Counted from the stretch's first letter, positions 1 through 11,430 are shown. The stretch: 64,000 bases of DNA from Prorocentrum cordatum (GCA_963575745.1 CAUYUJ010004780.1:78501-142500), one strand, 5' to 3'. Notes: generated by a model from the letters alone, not told the origin. Numbers and translations are program-made.

Positions 1-1200
1 GGCGAAGAAGGTAACGCGAGGTGGGAGGAGATGGGAGGACGCGGGGAGAGGTTGGAGGACGTTGGAAGACTCGGGGGGGGACGTTGGAAGAGAGGGGTTC
101 GGATGAACACCTTCACACACGCAGCGCGCAGCGCTTGCGTGCCCACAACAGCCGCCAGGGCGCCAGGGCCGCAGGGCTCAGATCCGCCGCCGTGCCTTCA
201 TGGCAGAGGCGTGTTAGAATGCCTGTGAACTGTCCTGTAGCGTTTCTGTGGAATTTCTCAGGGCCACCCCCTTCCTCACGCTGGGCCACATGCGCCGCGC
301 CCTGCTCCCGAAGCCCCGTCGGCGCCAAGACATGCCCCCGGCGCCCACCGAGGAGTCCAAGATGGCGGCCAACATGGCCCAAGCAGGCCAACAAGGCTGC
401 CAGGATGGCCCAAATACCGATTCAAGACGACTCAAGATGCAAAGCGTCAAGATGGCCTCGAAACGGCCCAAGCGGCTTCCAAGACGGCCCGAAACAGTTC
501 CAAGAGAGCGTCGAGGAAGAAATCCTCCAGGATGGAGGGTTGAGGAATCCTCCAGAAACCAACAGGGTCCGTCATCGCCCCTGGGATTTCTGTTGGGCCC
601 TGGGCACGGGGGTATGCCTCCAATTTGGGGGTACGGCCGCAATATGAAATTATTCTTACTCCGGGCGCCTGCGGCGGAGTTCGGAGGAATGGAGGGCTGG
701 AATTCAATTTGGAAGAGATTCCCAAGAACATCTGCGAAACAAACTCGAACGAACCTGGTCTTACGCGAGCGCCAGCTACTTGGCGGCCTGGGGCGAAGCG
801 AGGATGGAGGATGGGATAAAAAGGGCTGGCGAGAGAGGAGAGCAGAAACAGCGGTAGAAGAAGGAATCAGGGGGGAAGAACGGCACCGAGGAGGGTGGAA
901 GGGGAAGCGGCCCAACAACGCCTCATGATGGCCCAGATGCAGGAGCATCGTCCGCGCGAGCGACAACCCCGATGACCTTCTTACGGTGGCGGTGGATGGC
1001 GGGCTCTGCTTTACGCGCGTCGAACCCTGCTGCAATCGCGGTGCGCTGCAAAAGCTCTTGAAACCGCAGCGCCGCTTCTCGGGGCCCGCAAAGAGACTCC
1101 TTGAGCTCCCGCACGAAGTCGCGTTCCATACTATACTCGGGGGGCATCTCCGCGCAGATCTCCGCGCCCGGGAGACGACGCGCATGTCTGCGGGGCGCCG
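1..1200. other. Left margin without a recognisable gene
   Basis: Several frames are open on both strands, but none shows a domain I recognise. From about 340 to 520 the plus strand carries degenerate copies of the CCAAGANGGCCCAAG family that recurs at 14.7-16.9 kb. A short minus-strand frame (923-1147, 74 aa) has protein-like composition but no recognisable family. Part of 900-1200 may be upstream pol sequence of the retroelement remnant that follows. Confidence 0.5.
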
Positions 1201-1891
1201 GTCGAGAGCAACCGCTACAACAAGCAGCTGCTCCCGGCTATGGAAGGCATCCCGTTGGACACCGAGGCGGCGAACGCGTCGGCGCCCGCGGTCGCAAGGC
1301 AGCTGCCCGATCTCAGCCTGCCGAAGCTGCCCAGGCTGCAGCGGCCCGGAGCAGGAGGGGCAGCCGGCACCGCCGAGGCACGAGGACCGCCCGGAGGCCG
1401 AGGAGGGGGGCAAGACTGGCCCCGAGCGAGAGGCGGATGCAAGCGACGCCATGGACGAGGACGTCGAGAACGCCCCCGAGTCGGTCCAGAAGAGGCCAAG
1501 ATGATGCCCAGTGACCCGAGCCCTTCCAGGCCCGATGCCGGAGGATTTCACTCTTGGATTCAGTGGATGCCTTGGTAGCAGCTGCCGACACTCCAACTGT
1601 TGCAGGCAGAGGAGGGGGTTGCCTCCCAACCCGCCGCGCGGCAAGCGGGCAAGCGGCGATGGGCAAGCGTCCGCTCCAGAGGCAGTGAACCAGATAGCTC
1701 GACTGGCAAGCGGGCCAGCGACGAAGCACTAGCTGCGGGCAAGGCAGCGCCCAAGGAGCGCGAAGTGCGCGAAGACATGGTCGGCAACGTGGCGACGATC
1801 ATGAACGTGACCGAGCTGGGCTTCGAGGATGGCACGGAGCTTTGCAGGCCGTGCGGGCTCGGCCCGAACTTCGAGCTGCCAGAGGAAGCCT

Positions 1892-1937
<46 letters not shown>

Positions 1938-2330
1938 CCACGACGAAGACGACGACGACGACGACTTCGACGACGACGACGACGACGACGGCCAGCTCCT
2001 CGACCTGGGCGCGGTCCACGAGGGGATCAAGCGCGAGGTGAAGTTTATGGAGTCTCTCGGTGTTGGAGAGCCAATGCCACGATCTGCGGTAAGGATGTTG
2101 TGGGGCACGCACTGGTGCCACAGGGAAACAAGCGAAGGCGTTGGAAGTAGCCTCGCCGTCAAGCAGTTCAAAGATGCGCAGGCCTGTAACTACTTTGCCT
2201 ACGCACCGCGCGCAGAAGCTGTGAGGGCGCTGATGGCGGCGGCGCTCCTGCTGAGGCGCGTCGTCGCGGCGACGGACTTCAGCGCGGGCTTCGCGCGCGC
2301 GCGCCAACTTCGGCCGTCCCGGGCAGTCGG
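1201..2330 (+). pseudogene. Ty1/copia-like pol remnant (linker plus N-terminal reverse transcriptase)
   Basis: One plus-strand frame runs from about 1201 through 2448, broken only by a TAG at 1576-1578. The first part, around RYNKQLLPAMEGIPLD, is a Pro/Arg/Glu-rich linker of the kind found between integrase and reverse transcriptase in copia elements. After 2000 comes a segment I read as the start of an RVT_2-type polymerase: an acidic stretch, GQLLDLGAVHEGIKRE, a GTHWCH block, KQFKDAQACNYFA and VVAATDFSAGF, where the Asp sits like the first catalytic Asp of the family. The frame dissolves after about 2330, so finger/palm and RNase H are missing. A (GAC)n expansion at 1894-1990 inserts a long Asp run. 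The family call is from memory of related elements; a host acidic protein is the less likely alternative. Confidence 0.5.
1893..1990 (+). repeat. (GAC)n microsatellite inside the pol remnant
   Basis: An almost pure GAC trinucleotide run, with GGC, GAA and TTC interruptions, encodes about 32 acidic residues in the pol frame and poly-Val/Ser/Thr in others. Confidence 0.9.
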
Positions 2331-2404
2331 GGTCCCGAAAAGGCGAGGTCATCGAAAACCTTCAACAACCGATGGTCGATTAACGTTGTTGGCCTCCTCA
2401 GGCC

Positions 2405-2640
2405 CCCATGGAGGTCGTCTTGAGGCCCTTCGGGGCCGGCCGTCCTGAGCCCTTTTGGGTCGTCATGGGGGGGGGGGGGGGGGCAATATTTTGGGGGCCC
2501 TTCTGGGCCGTCTCTTGGGAGCCCTTTGGGGCTCTCTTGGGAAACTCTCGTGGCTCTCCTGGTCCTTCTTGGGGCGTTCTTGGGCCGACATTGGGCGACT
2601 TCTGGCGCCTCTCGGGCCGTGCTGGAGCGTCGGAAGCACG
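2405..2640 (-). repeat. Copy of the 21-bp CCAAGANGGCCCAAGAGG family, reverse orientation
   Basis: The plus strand reads as repeated TTGGGCCGTYTTGGGAGCC-like motifs with a G18 run near 2466. This is the reverse complement of the family that builds the 14.7-16.9 kb array. It lies immediately left of the satellite island, and a same-orientation copy lies immediately right of it at 9.69-9.96 kb. Confidence 0.7.
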
Positions 2641-2695
2641 AAACAACGAAAACCGCAAATACCAACAACAACAGCAGCAACAACAACACCAAACC
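2640..2695 (+). repeat. (AAC)n-rich microsatellite at left edge of the satellite island
   Basis: An A/C-rich stretch with repeated CAA/AAC triplets directly abuts the inverted terminal sequence. The right edge of the island (9650-9663) also borders an AAC run in the same orientation. Confidence 0.7.
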
Positions 2696-2750
2696 AGCGA
2701 CGCCTCCTGGCGCTGGCATACACGAAATAATCGAACTCGATTACTCCGTG
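2696..2750. repeat. Left inverted terminal sequence of the satellite island
   Basis: The reverse complement of these 55 bases matches 9586-9640 at 49 of 55 positions by hand alignment. Thirty bases are satellite-type palindrome arm. About 25 outer bases ending AGCGACGCC are not part of the satellite unit and occur only at the two edges. Confidence 0.75.
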
Positions 2751-2767
2751 TATCCGACACACGGAGT

Positions 2768-2935
2768 AGTACTTATGGGCACTCGCGGGCTCAGGTTTTC
2801 AGAACAATGGGCGTCGCCAAATTGGCCATTGCATCATTGAATCTTGATCAAAAAAAAAAAAAAAAAAAAAAACGAAACTGGCTCTGAAGGGGTGGGCAAA
2901 TTTTGGGCGCTCGCGGGATCCCATTACTCCGTGTA
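2768..2935 (+). repeat. Spacer module 1 of the satellite array
   Basis: Non-satellite sequence lies between two direct copies of a GGGCRCTCGCGGG motif (about 2779 and 2906). It contains GGCGTCGCCA, an A22 run at 2850-2871 and the phrase CTGGCTCTGAAGGGGTGGGC, which recurs in the other spacers. Confidence 0.85.
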
Positions 2936-3627
2936 CTGGATACGCGGAGTAATCGATCTCGATTACTCCGTGTATCCGAAGCAGATTCTAATTGGATTCG
3001 CATTGAAACCTGCATCTTGGATACATGGAGTAATCGCACTCGATTGCTTCGTGTATCGGACACACGGCGTAATCGAACGCGAGTGCTCCGTGTATCCGAG
3101 GCAGATTCTAATTGGATTCCTCTTGGCACCTGTATATTGGATACACGGAATAATCGCACTCGATTACTCCGTGTATCGGATACACGGAGTAATCGAACTC
3201 GATTACTCCGAGCATCCGAGGCAGATTCTACGTGGATTCCGATTGGAATATGTAAATTGGAAACACAGAATAATCGCACTCGGTTACTCCGTGTATCGGA
3301 TACACGGAATAATCGAACTCGATTACTCTGTGTATCCCAGGCAGATTCTAAGTTGATTCCTACTGGAACCTGTATATTGGATACACGGAATAGTCGCACC
3401 CGGATTCTCCGTGCACCGGATACACGGAGCAATCGAACTCGATTACTCCGTGTATCCGAGGCAGATTCTATTAGAATTCCAAGTGGAACCTGTATATTAG
3501 ATACACTGAATAATCGCACTCGACTACTCCGTGTATCCGATACACGGAGAAATCGAACTCCATTACTCCGTGCATCCGAGGCAGATTCTAATTTGACTTT
3601 GATTGGAACCTGTATGTTGGATACACG

Positions 3628-3780
3628 GAATAATACTTTTTGGGCGCTCGCAGGCTCAAGTTTCAATTAACAATCTGCGTCGCCAGAAAAAGGTATCTTA
3701 TCATTGGATTTTGTTTAAAGAATTCGCCGAACCTGGCTCTGACGGGGCAAGGAGCTTTTGGGCGCTCGCGGAATCCGATT
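3628..3780 (+). repeat. Spacer module 2 of the satellite array
   Basis: It has the same layout as module 1: a GGGCGCTCGCAGG motif, GCGTCGCCA, then CCGAACCTGGCTCTGACGGG and a second GGGCGCTCGCGGA copy before satellite resumes. Confidence 0.85.
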
Positions 3781-4807
3781 ACTCCGTGCATCGGATGCAC
3801 GGCGCAATCGCACTCGACTACTCCGTGTACCCGATACACGGAGTAATCGAACTCGATTACCCCGCGTATCCGAGGCAGATTCAAATTGGAATCCTTTTGG
3901 GACTTATATATTACATACACGGAGCAATCGCATTCGATTACTCCGTGTATCCGATGCACGGAAAAATCGAATGCAGTTACTCAGTGCGTCGGATACACTG
4001 ACTAATCGAGCGCGGTCACACCGCGTGCCCGACGCGGATTATAATTGTAATCCTGTCGGAACCTGTATATTGGATACGCGGGGTAATCGCGCTCGATTGT
4101 CCCGCGTGCCGGATACGCGGATTAACAGAGTGCGATTATCCAGTGTATCCGAGCCAGATTCTACTTGGATTCCTATTGGCACCTGTATATTGGATACACG
4201 GAAAAATCAAAGTCGATTACACTCCGTGTATCCGAGACAGGTTCTAATTGATTTCCTACTGGAGCCTGTGTATTAGATACACGGAGTAATCACACTCGAC
4301 TACTACGTGCATCGGATATACGGCGTAATCGAACTCGATTACCCCGTGTACCCGAGGCAGATTCGAATTAGATTCCTACAGGAACCTGTCTATTGGATAC
4401 ATGTAATAATTACACTCGATTGCTCAGTATATAGGATACACGGAGTAATCGAACTCGATTACTCCGTTGATCCGAGGCAGATTCTAATTGGATTCCAATT
4501 GGAACCTGTAGATTGAATACACGGAGTAATCGCACTCGATTGCTACTTGGAACCGGATACACGGAGTAACCGAACTCGATTACCCCGTGCATCCGAGGCA
4601 GATTCTAATTGGATGCCTATCAGAACCTGCATATTGGATACACGGAGTAATTGGACTCGATTGCCCCGTGTATCCGAGGTAGATTCAAATTGGAATCCCA
4701 TTGGAACCTGTATGTTGGATACACGGAGTAATCGCACCCGAATGCTCCGTGCACCGGATACACGGAGTAAACGAGTTCGATTACTCCGTGTATCCGATAC
4801 ACTGAGT

Positions 4808-4955
4808 GGTACGTTTGGGCGCTCGCGGGCTCTGGCTTTGACGAAAAATGAGCGTCGCCAGTAATGGTAATGTTATCGCGTGGCTTTTGTCCAGACAATT
4901 GGCCGAACCTGGCTCTGAAAGGGGTGGGCCACTTTTGGGCACTCGCGACATGGGA
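4808..4955 (+). repeat. Spacer module 3 of the satellite array
   Basis: It is bounded by GGGCGCTCGCGGG (about 4818) and GGGCACTCGCGAC (about 4936). Internal GCGTCGCCA and CCGAACCTGGCTCTGAAAGG match the other spacers. Confidence 0.85.
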
Positions 4956-5699
4956 CTACCCCGTGTATCCGAAGCTGATTCTGAGTGGATTCCAATTGGA
5001 ACCTGCATATTGGATACACGGTGCAATCGAGTCCGATTACTTAGCGCATCCGATGCACAGAGTGATCGAGTGCGATTACTCCGTGCATCCGAGGCGGATT
5101 CTAATTGGAATAGCATTGGAAACTGTAGATTGGATGGACGAGCGATCGCATTCGATTACTCCGTGTATCCGATACACGGAGTAATCGAGCTCGATTACTC
5201 CGTGTACCCGACGCAGATTCTAAGTGCATGCCAATTGGAACCTGTAGATTGGAGTCACGGAACAATCGCACTCGATTGCTACGTCTATCGGATACACTGA
5301 GTAATAAAAGTCGGTTGCTCCGTGCATCCGCGGCAGATTATAATGTGATTCCTATGGGAACCTGTAGATTGGATACGCGGGGTAATCGGACTCGATGGCT
5401 CCGTGCAACGGATACACGGGGCCATCGAACTGGATTTCTCCGTGTACCCAAGGCAGATTCTAATTTGATCTCTATTGGGACCTGTGCATTGGGTACACGG
5501 AGCATTCGGAATGATGACCCCGTATCGGATACAAGGGGTAATCGAACTCGATTACTCCGTGCATCTGGGGCAGATTCTACATGTATTCTTACTGAAACAA
5601 GTAATTTGGATACACGGAACAACCGCCTTCGATTACTCTGTGTATCGGATAAACGGCGCAATCGCACTCGATTACTCCGCGTGGCCGATGCGCGGAGCG

Positions 5700-5795
5700 C
5701 TGCCAAAAAAATCATTTTGCTATTGGACGTTGTTCAAAAGGTGGGTGGACCTGGCTCTGAAAGGGTGGGCCACTTTTGAGCGCTCGCGGGATCCG
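5700..5795 (+). repeat. Spacer module 4 (left part deleted)
   Basis: It starts within GCCAAAAAAATC and retains the CTGGCTCTGAAAGGGTGGGC part and the right GAGCGCTCGCGGG motif. The left GGGCGCTCGCGGG copy is absent. Confidence 0.8.
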
Positions 5796-6451
5796 ATTAC
5801 TCCGTGTATCGGATACACGGAATCATCGAATGGGGTTCCTCCGTGCATCGGATACACGGAATAATCGAACTCGATTATTCCGTGCATCCGAGGCAGACTC
5901 TAAGTTGTTTCCTATTGGACCCTGTATATTGGATACACGGAGTAATCGCACTCGATTACTCCGCGTACCCGAGGGTCACTCTAAGTGGATGCCTATTGGA
6001 ACATGTATAGTGGATACACGGGGCAATCGCACTCGGTTACTCAGTGTATCGGATACACGGAACAATCGAACTGGATTGCTCCGTGTATCGGATACACGAA
6101 CTAATCGAACTCGATTACTCCTTGCGTCCGAGGTAGATTCTAATTGGACTCCGATTGGCACCTATCTGTTGGATACACGGGGTAATCGCGCCCGATTGCT
6201 CCGTGTATCGGATACACGTAATAATCGAACTCGGCAACCTGTATTGGATACACGGAGTAATCGCACTCGATTACTTCGTGCATCGGATACACGGAATAAG
6301 CGCACTCGATTACTCCGTGTATCCGAGGCATATTACGATTTGACTACTATTGGAACCTATATATATATATATGATACACGGGGCAATCGCATTCGATTAC
6401 TCCCTGTATCGGATACACGGGATGATCGAGTTCGATTACTCTGCGCGTCCG

Positions 6452-6618
6452 AAGCACGGCGGGGTACTTTTGGGCGCTGGCGGGCTCTAGTTTTCAGAAA
6501 ACAACATATTGGCGTCGAAAAATTATTGTTTAGCCTTGTTTTCTTTTTCCCCCGAAAATTGGCCGAACCTGGCTGTGGCGGGGTGGGTAACTTTTGGGCG
6601 CTCGCGGGATCCGATTAC
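6452..6618 (+). repeat. Spacer module 5 of the satellite array
   Basis: It is bounded by GGGCGCTGGCGGG and GGGCGCTCGCGGG. Internal GGCGTCG, a T-rich stretch and CCGAACCTGGCTGTGGCGGG match the other modules. Confidence 0.85.
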
Positions 6619-7549
6619 ACCGTGAATCGGATACACGGAGCAATCGCACCCGGTTACTCTGCGTATCGGATACACGGAGCAATCGAATTCGATTACACCG
6701 TGTATCCGAGACAGATTGCGTTCGGATTCCGATTGGAACCTGTATATTGGATACACGGACTAATCGCCTCGGGTTACTCCGTGCATCCGATACACGGAGT
6801 AATCGAACTCGATTACCCCGTGTATCCGAGGCAGGTTCGCATTGTATTCCGATTGGAATATGTATATTTGGATGCACGGAGCAATTGAACTCGAATACTC
6901 CGCGCATCGAAGGCATATTCTAATTGGATACAAATTGGAACCTGTATACTGGAAACACGGAGTAATCGCATTCGATTACTACGTGCATCGGATACACGGG
7001 ATAATCAAACTCGGCCACCGAGGCAGTCTATAGTTGGATTCCGATTGGAACCTGAATATTGGATACACGGAGTAGTAACCACACTCGATTGCTTCGTGTA
7101 TCGGACACACGGCGTACTCGCACTCGATTACTCCGTGTATCGGATGCACGGAGTAATCGCACTCGGTTGCTCCGTGTACCCGAGGCAGATTCGACTTGGA
7201 TTCCTATTGGAACCTGTATAATGGCTACACGCAATAATCGCACTCGATTGCGCCCTGTACTGGAAACGCGGAATAATCGAACTCGGTTACTCCGTGCATC
7301 CGAGGCAGATCCTAATTGGTTTCCTATTGGAACCTGTATATTGGATACGCGGAATAATCGCACTCGCTTACTCCGTGCGTCGGATACACGGAGTAACGGA
7401 ACTCGATTATTCCGTGTATCAGCGGCAGATTCTAAGTGGAGTCCTATTGAAACCTGTATATTGGATACACGGAACAATCGCACTCGATTACTCCGTGTAT
7501 CTGATACACGAATTAATCAAGTTCGCTTATTCCGTGTATCCGACACACG

Positions 7550-7612
7550 GAGTGGTACAACCTGGCTCTGAAGGGGTGGGCCAGTTTTGGGCGCGCGCGG
7601 GATCCGATTCCC
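7550..7612 (+). repeat. Spacer module 6 (truncated)
   Basis: Only the right half remains: CCTGGCTCTGAAGGGGTGGG followed by GGGCGCGCGCGGG. Confidence 0.8.
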
Positions 7613-8587
7613 CCCTGCGCCGGATACGCGGAGCAATCGCATTCTTCTGTCCGCGTATCAGATACACGGAGTAATCGAATTCGAATATCCCATGCGTCGG
7701 CTACACGGAACAATCGAGTTCGATGTGTCCGTGTACCCAAGGCAAATTCAAATTGGATCCCTATGGAACCTGTATATTGGATACCCGGAATAATCGCACC
7801 CGGTTGCTCCGCGCATCGGGTGCACGGAAGAATCGAACTCGATTACTCTGTGTATCCAGGGCAGACTCTACTTGGATTCGTGTTGGAGCCTGTAAAATGG
7901 ATACACGGAGTAATCGCACTCGATTATTCCGTATCGGATATACGGAATAATCGAACTCGTTTACTCCGCGTAGCCCAGGCATGTCCTAAGTGGACTCCAA
8001 TTGGAACCTGTATAGTAAATACACGGAATAATCGAACTCGATTGCTCCGTGCATCGGATACACGGAGCAACCGGATGCAATTACTCTGTGTATCCCAAGC
8101 AAATTATACTTGGATTCCTATCGGCACCTGTAGATTGGATACACGGAGTAATTGAGTTCGATTACGCCGTGTACCCGAGGCAGATTCTGATCGGATTCCT
8201 GTTGGAACCTGTACATTGCATACGCTGAGTAATGGCATTCGGTTGCTCCGTGTATGCGAGGCTTATTCTACTTGGATTCCTACTGGAACCTGTATATTGG
8301 ATACAAAGAGTAACCGCATTCGATCACTCCGTGTATCCGATACCAGGATAATCGCTCTCGTTTACTCCGTGTATCGGAGGCAGATTCTATTTGGATTCCA
8401 CTTGGAACCTGTATATTCGATACACGGAATAATCGCACTCGATTACTCCGTGTATCCGATACACGGAGTAATGGAACTCGATTACTCCGTGCACCCGAAG
8501 CAGATTCTAATTGGATTCCTACTGGAACCTGTATACTGGATTCACGGAGTAATCGCACTCGTTTACTCCGTGTATCCAATACGCGTA

Positions 8588-8690
8588 ATGGTACTTTGGG
8601 CGCTCGCGGGCTCAGGTTTTCAAATAAATTGGCGTCGCCAAAAAAAGGTGTGCGCCACTTTTGGGCGCTCGCGGAACGATCGAATGCGAT
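8588..8690 (+). repeat. Spacer module 7 (shortened)
   Basis: It contains GGGCGCTCGCGGG, GGCGTCGCCA, an A-run and a second GGGCGCTCGCGGA. The CTGGCTCTGAAGG part seen in the other modules is deleted. Confidence 0.8.
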
Positions 8691-9585
8691 TACTCCGTAC
8701 ATCGGATACACGGAATAATCGAATGCGGCTACCCCGTGCATCGAAGGCAGATTCTAATTGGATTCCGATTGAAACCTGTATATTGGATACACAGAATAAT
8801 CGCACTCGGGTACTCCGTGTATCCGATACAAAGAATGATTAAACGCGATTACTCCGTGCATCGGATACACGGAAAATCGAACTCGATTACCCCGTGTGCC
8901 CGAGGCAGATTATAATTGGATTCGGGTCGGAACCTGTATACTGTATACACGGAACAATTGAATTCGATTACTCTGTGTTTCTGACACACGGAATAATCGA
9001 ACTCGATTACCCCTATTGGGACATGTATATTAGATACACGGAGTAATCGCACTCGATAACTCCGTGCATCCAGGGCATATTCTAATTGGACTGATGTTGG
9101 TACATGTATGTATACCTGATACACGGAGTAATCGCACTCGCTTACTCCGTGTATCGGGAACACTGAGTAATCGAATTCGATTACTCCGTGTATCCGAGGC
9201 AGATTATGATTGGATTCTTATTGGAACCTGTATATTAGATACACGGAGTAATCGCACTCGATTACTCCGTGTATCCGAAGCAGATTCTAATTTGATTCCT
9301 GCTGGAGACTGCATAATGGATACACGGAGTAATCGCACTCGATTGCACGGAGTAGTCGAACTCGATTACTCCGTGTATCCGATGCACCTTCTACTTGGAC
9401 CCCTATTGGAACATGTATATCGGATACACGGAATAATCGCACTCGATTACTCCGTGTATCGGATACGCTGAGTAATCGCACTCGGTTACTCCGTGCTTCC
9501 GAGGCACATTATACTTGGATTCCTCTTGGAATATGTATATTGGGTACACGGAATAATCGCATTCGATCACTCCGTGTATCGGATA

Positions 9586-9640
9586 CACGGAGTAATCGAG
9601 TTCGATTACTTCGTGTATACCGGCACCAGCAAGCGTCGCT
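9586..9640. repeat. Right inverted terminal sequence of the satellite island
   Basis: It is the inverted partner of 2696-2750 (49 of 55 bases). The outer part ends in AAGCGTCGCT and is followed by AGTAGTAGT and an AAC run. Confidence 0.75.
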
Positions 9641-9689
9641 AGTAGTAGTAACAACAACAACAATGAATGGAAACATGTTGTTAGTCTGC

Positions 9690-9960
9690 TCGGGCCCTCT
9701 TGGGGGTCTTCTTGAAGCCCTTTTGGGCTTTTCCCCTGGGCCGTTTTGGGGTGCTGTGCTCTCCCGAGCCGTCTTGGGGTTTTCGTGGGCCGTTTTGGAA
9801 CCCTCTTGGGCGATTGTGGGGCTCAATTGTACCTTTTTCTAGGGTTTTCTCGGAAGCCTCTTGGGCCGTATTGGGGCGACTTCTAGCATGTAGCACCTAT
9901 TGAACCAGTATGGGCCGTCCCGGGGGTCCTCCTGGAGCCCTCTCGGGGCGTCTTGGAAGC
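9690..9960 (-). repeat. Copy of the 21-bp CCAAGANGGCCCAAGAGG family, reverse orientation
   Basis: The plus strand shows repeated GGGCCGTYTTGGGG/CCTCTTGGG motifs. It has the same orientation as 2405-2640, so the two flanks would be one continuous block if the satellite island were removed. Confidence 0.7.
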
Positions 9961-11010
9961 GATTCGGGCCGCTGGAGGCGCCGAGTGAGCTATCTGGAAC
10001 GTCTAGAGGCCTTTCTAGAACGACTCGAGGCCGCCGTGGATCGTCTCGACGGCTGTCTGATCGCTTTCGGCGTCGGCTTTGGGCTTTCCCCAGTCAGCAG
10101 CGCGCTGCGCCCCCTGGGCACCCCCAGTTGTGGTCGGGGTCCAGGCCCTGGGCCCCCGTTGGCCCTGTCCCCCGCTATATGTATACATACCTGGACAGAG
10201 GGGTATGAGATGCGCATTTATATATTCATATATAATTTGCAAAAATAAATGGAAACAAAAGGACGACTCAACCAAGGAAAAAAAAGGAATGCAACCATGC
10301 AGCCTTGGCCACAAACAAGCTCACGAACAGTATATACACATACATACATCTCATATGATTATAATAGCACCACGCGTGCGCGAAGCGCGCGCTTGGGTTA
10401 GACCTTGAGTTGACCTACGAACCCAAAGATACACAAGGACACGTTTCCCAGGCATAAGACGCCCTTGGCGCGTGGAACTGCTGGGCCTTCTGGGGGATGG
10501 CGTCAACTTTGATGGGCGGTCACGGATCCGGAGCCGTGCGAGATCGACGTGCGACGCGTCGAAGGCTCCGAGTGTTTCCCAGATTGCGCAAATGGCGTGA
10601 CTGCCCCGGTGGCCGAAGAGGGCCCCAGAGGCTCTGGGCTGCTAGGCCGCCGCCGCCGCGGCCCTCGCGAGCGCCACCGCCGCAGCCGCCCCCGCCGTCG
10701 TGATAATCGTCGCGGTGGTCGTCGTAGTGGTGGACGTGATAAAACGATTGCACGTTCTGGGGTCCGGGGCCTCTGGCGGCCTATCTGAGGATCTCCAAGT
10801 CCTCCAAAGGACTCCTGGGGCCCTCCTGAAACTCACATAATGCACCCAAGAGAGCTCTAGAGGAAGCCCTGGGAGGGCCCGACGGGGCGCCAAGGGAGCT
10901 CCCAGAGCGGCGCCAGAGCCCCAACAAGTTGACACAAATTTGACACAACGCCGTACTTGACGAGGAAGCTGTTTGTGCTAAATTTCTTATAAGTTTCGGG
11001 CCCTCTTTAG
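9960..11010. other. No recognisable gene
   Basis: Mixed GC-rich sequence with an A/T-rich patch at about 10200-10370 (ATATATTCATATATAA and similar) and a (GCC)n-like patch at 10640-10735. Open frames on both strands are short and lack recognisable domains. Confidence 0.5.
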
Positions 11011-11430
11011 GCTGGTTTGGAGCTCTCTTGGGGCGTCTTGGGCGCGTCTATGGCCGCGTCTCGGGGCCCTCTTGGGGACCTCCAGGCCGACCCTCCGCCA
11101 AATCGGAAACTCGAAATCGGATCGGCGACATACCGGATGGGGAACCACCGGAAAACTGCGCATCGGATCGGACCGGAATCAGAAACCCGCCAGCCCTGCG
11201 GACCCGAACAAATCGATTCTGCCGCGCCGGAATCGAAGTCGGAATCGAAATCTCGATCGACGGCGACGACTGGCCACGAAACCATGATGGCCGCGAACCG
11301 GACCGAAGACCGAGAACCAGTCCTCGAACCGAGCCAGCCGAACCAGATCGGGATCGAAAGCAAGCTCGGAATCGACCCCTCGCTCTTTCTGGACCTCCGG
11401 GGGGGCGGGTCCTCGAAAACGGCACCATGG
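11010..11430. other. GGAATCGAA-rich low-complexity segment
   Basis: Starts with a short reverse-orientation copy of the 21-bp family (11010-11090). It continues with many GGAATCGAAA, CGGATCGGACC and CCGAACC words. A similar phrase occurs near 63370-63420. The open frames here are composition-driven. Confidence 0.4.

Larger units (their letters stand above)
2696..9640. repeat. Palindromic 120-bp satellite array (about 7 kb island)
   Basis: The unit is 120 bp: phase points at 3131, 3251, 3371, 3491 and 3611 are exactly 120 apart. Each unit holds three arms of ATACACGGAGTAATCG or its complement CGATTACTCCGTGTAT, separated by 5-7 bases, followed by a unique part containing GAGGCAGATTCTAATTGGAT. 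Adjacent arms form hairpins with stems of roughly 16 bp. Copies differ by scattered substitutions and some have lost an arm, so this is an old diverged array. It is interrupted by about seven copies of a separate spacer. Because 120 is divisible by three and the unit lacks stops in several frames, it yields many spurious open frames on both strands. Confidence 0.95.

Noticed and set aside
1600-2448. Host acidic nuclear protein with a poly-Asp domain
   Set aside because: The segments on both sides of the Asp run read better as copia polyprotein, and the frame extends upstream through a TAG into linker-like sequence.
5776-6888. Plus-strand frame of 370 codons and similar frames throughout 2.8-9.6 kb as a repeat protein
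   Set aside because: The 120-bp period is divisible by three and the unit lacks stops in several frames on both strands. Peptides are similar on both strands because of palindromes. Frames are cut wherever a spacer or indel occurs, and no start or regulatory context is visible.
2936-9600. CRISPR-like array of palindromic repeats
   Set aside because: Repeats are diverged, 120 bp long and contiguous, without unique spacers of constant size. There are no cas genes, and the context is eukaryotic.
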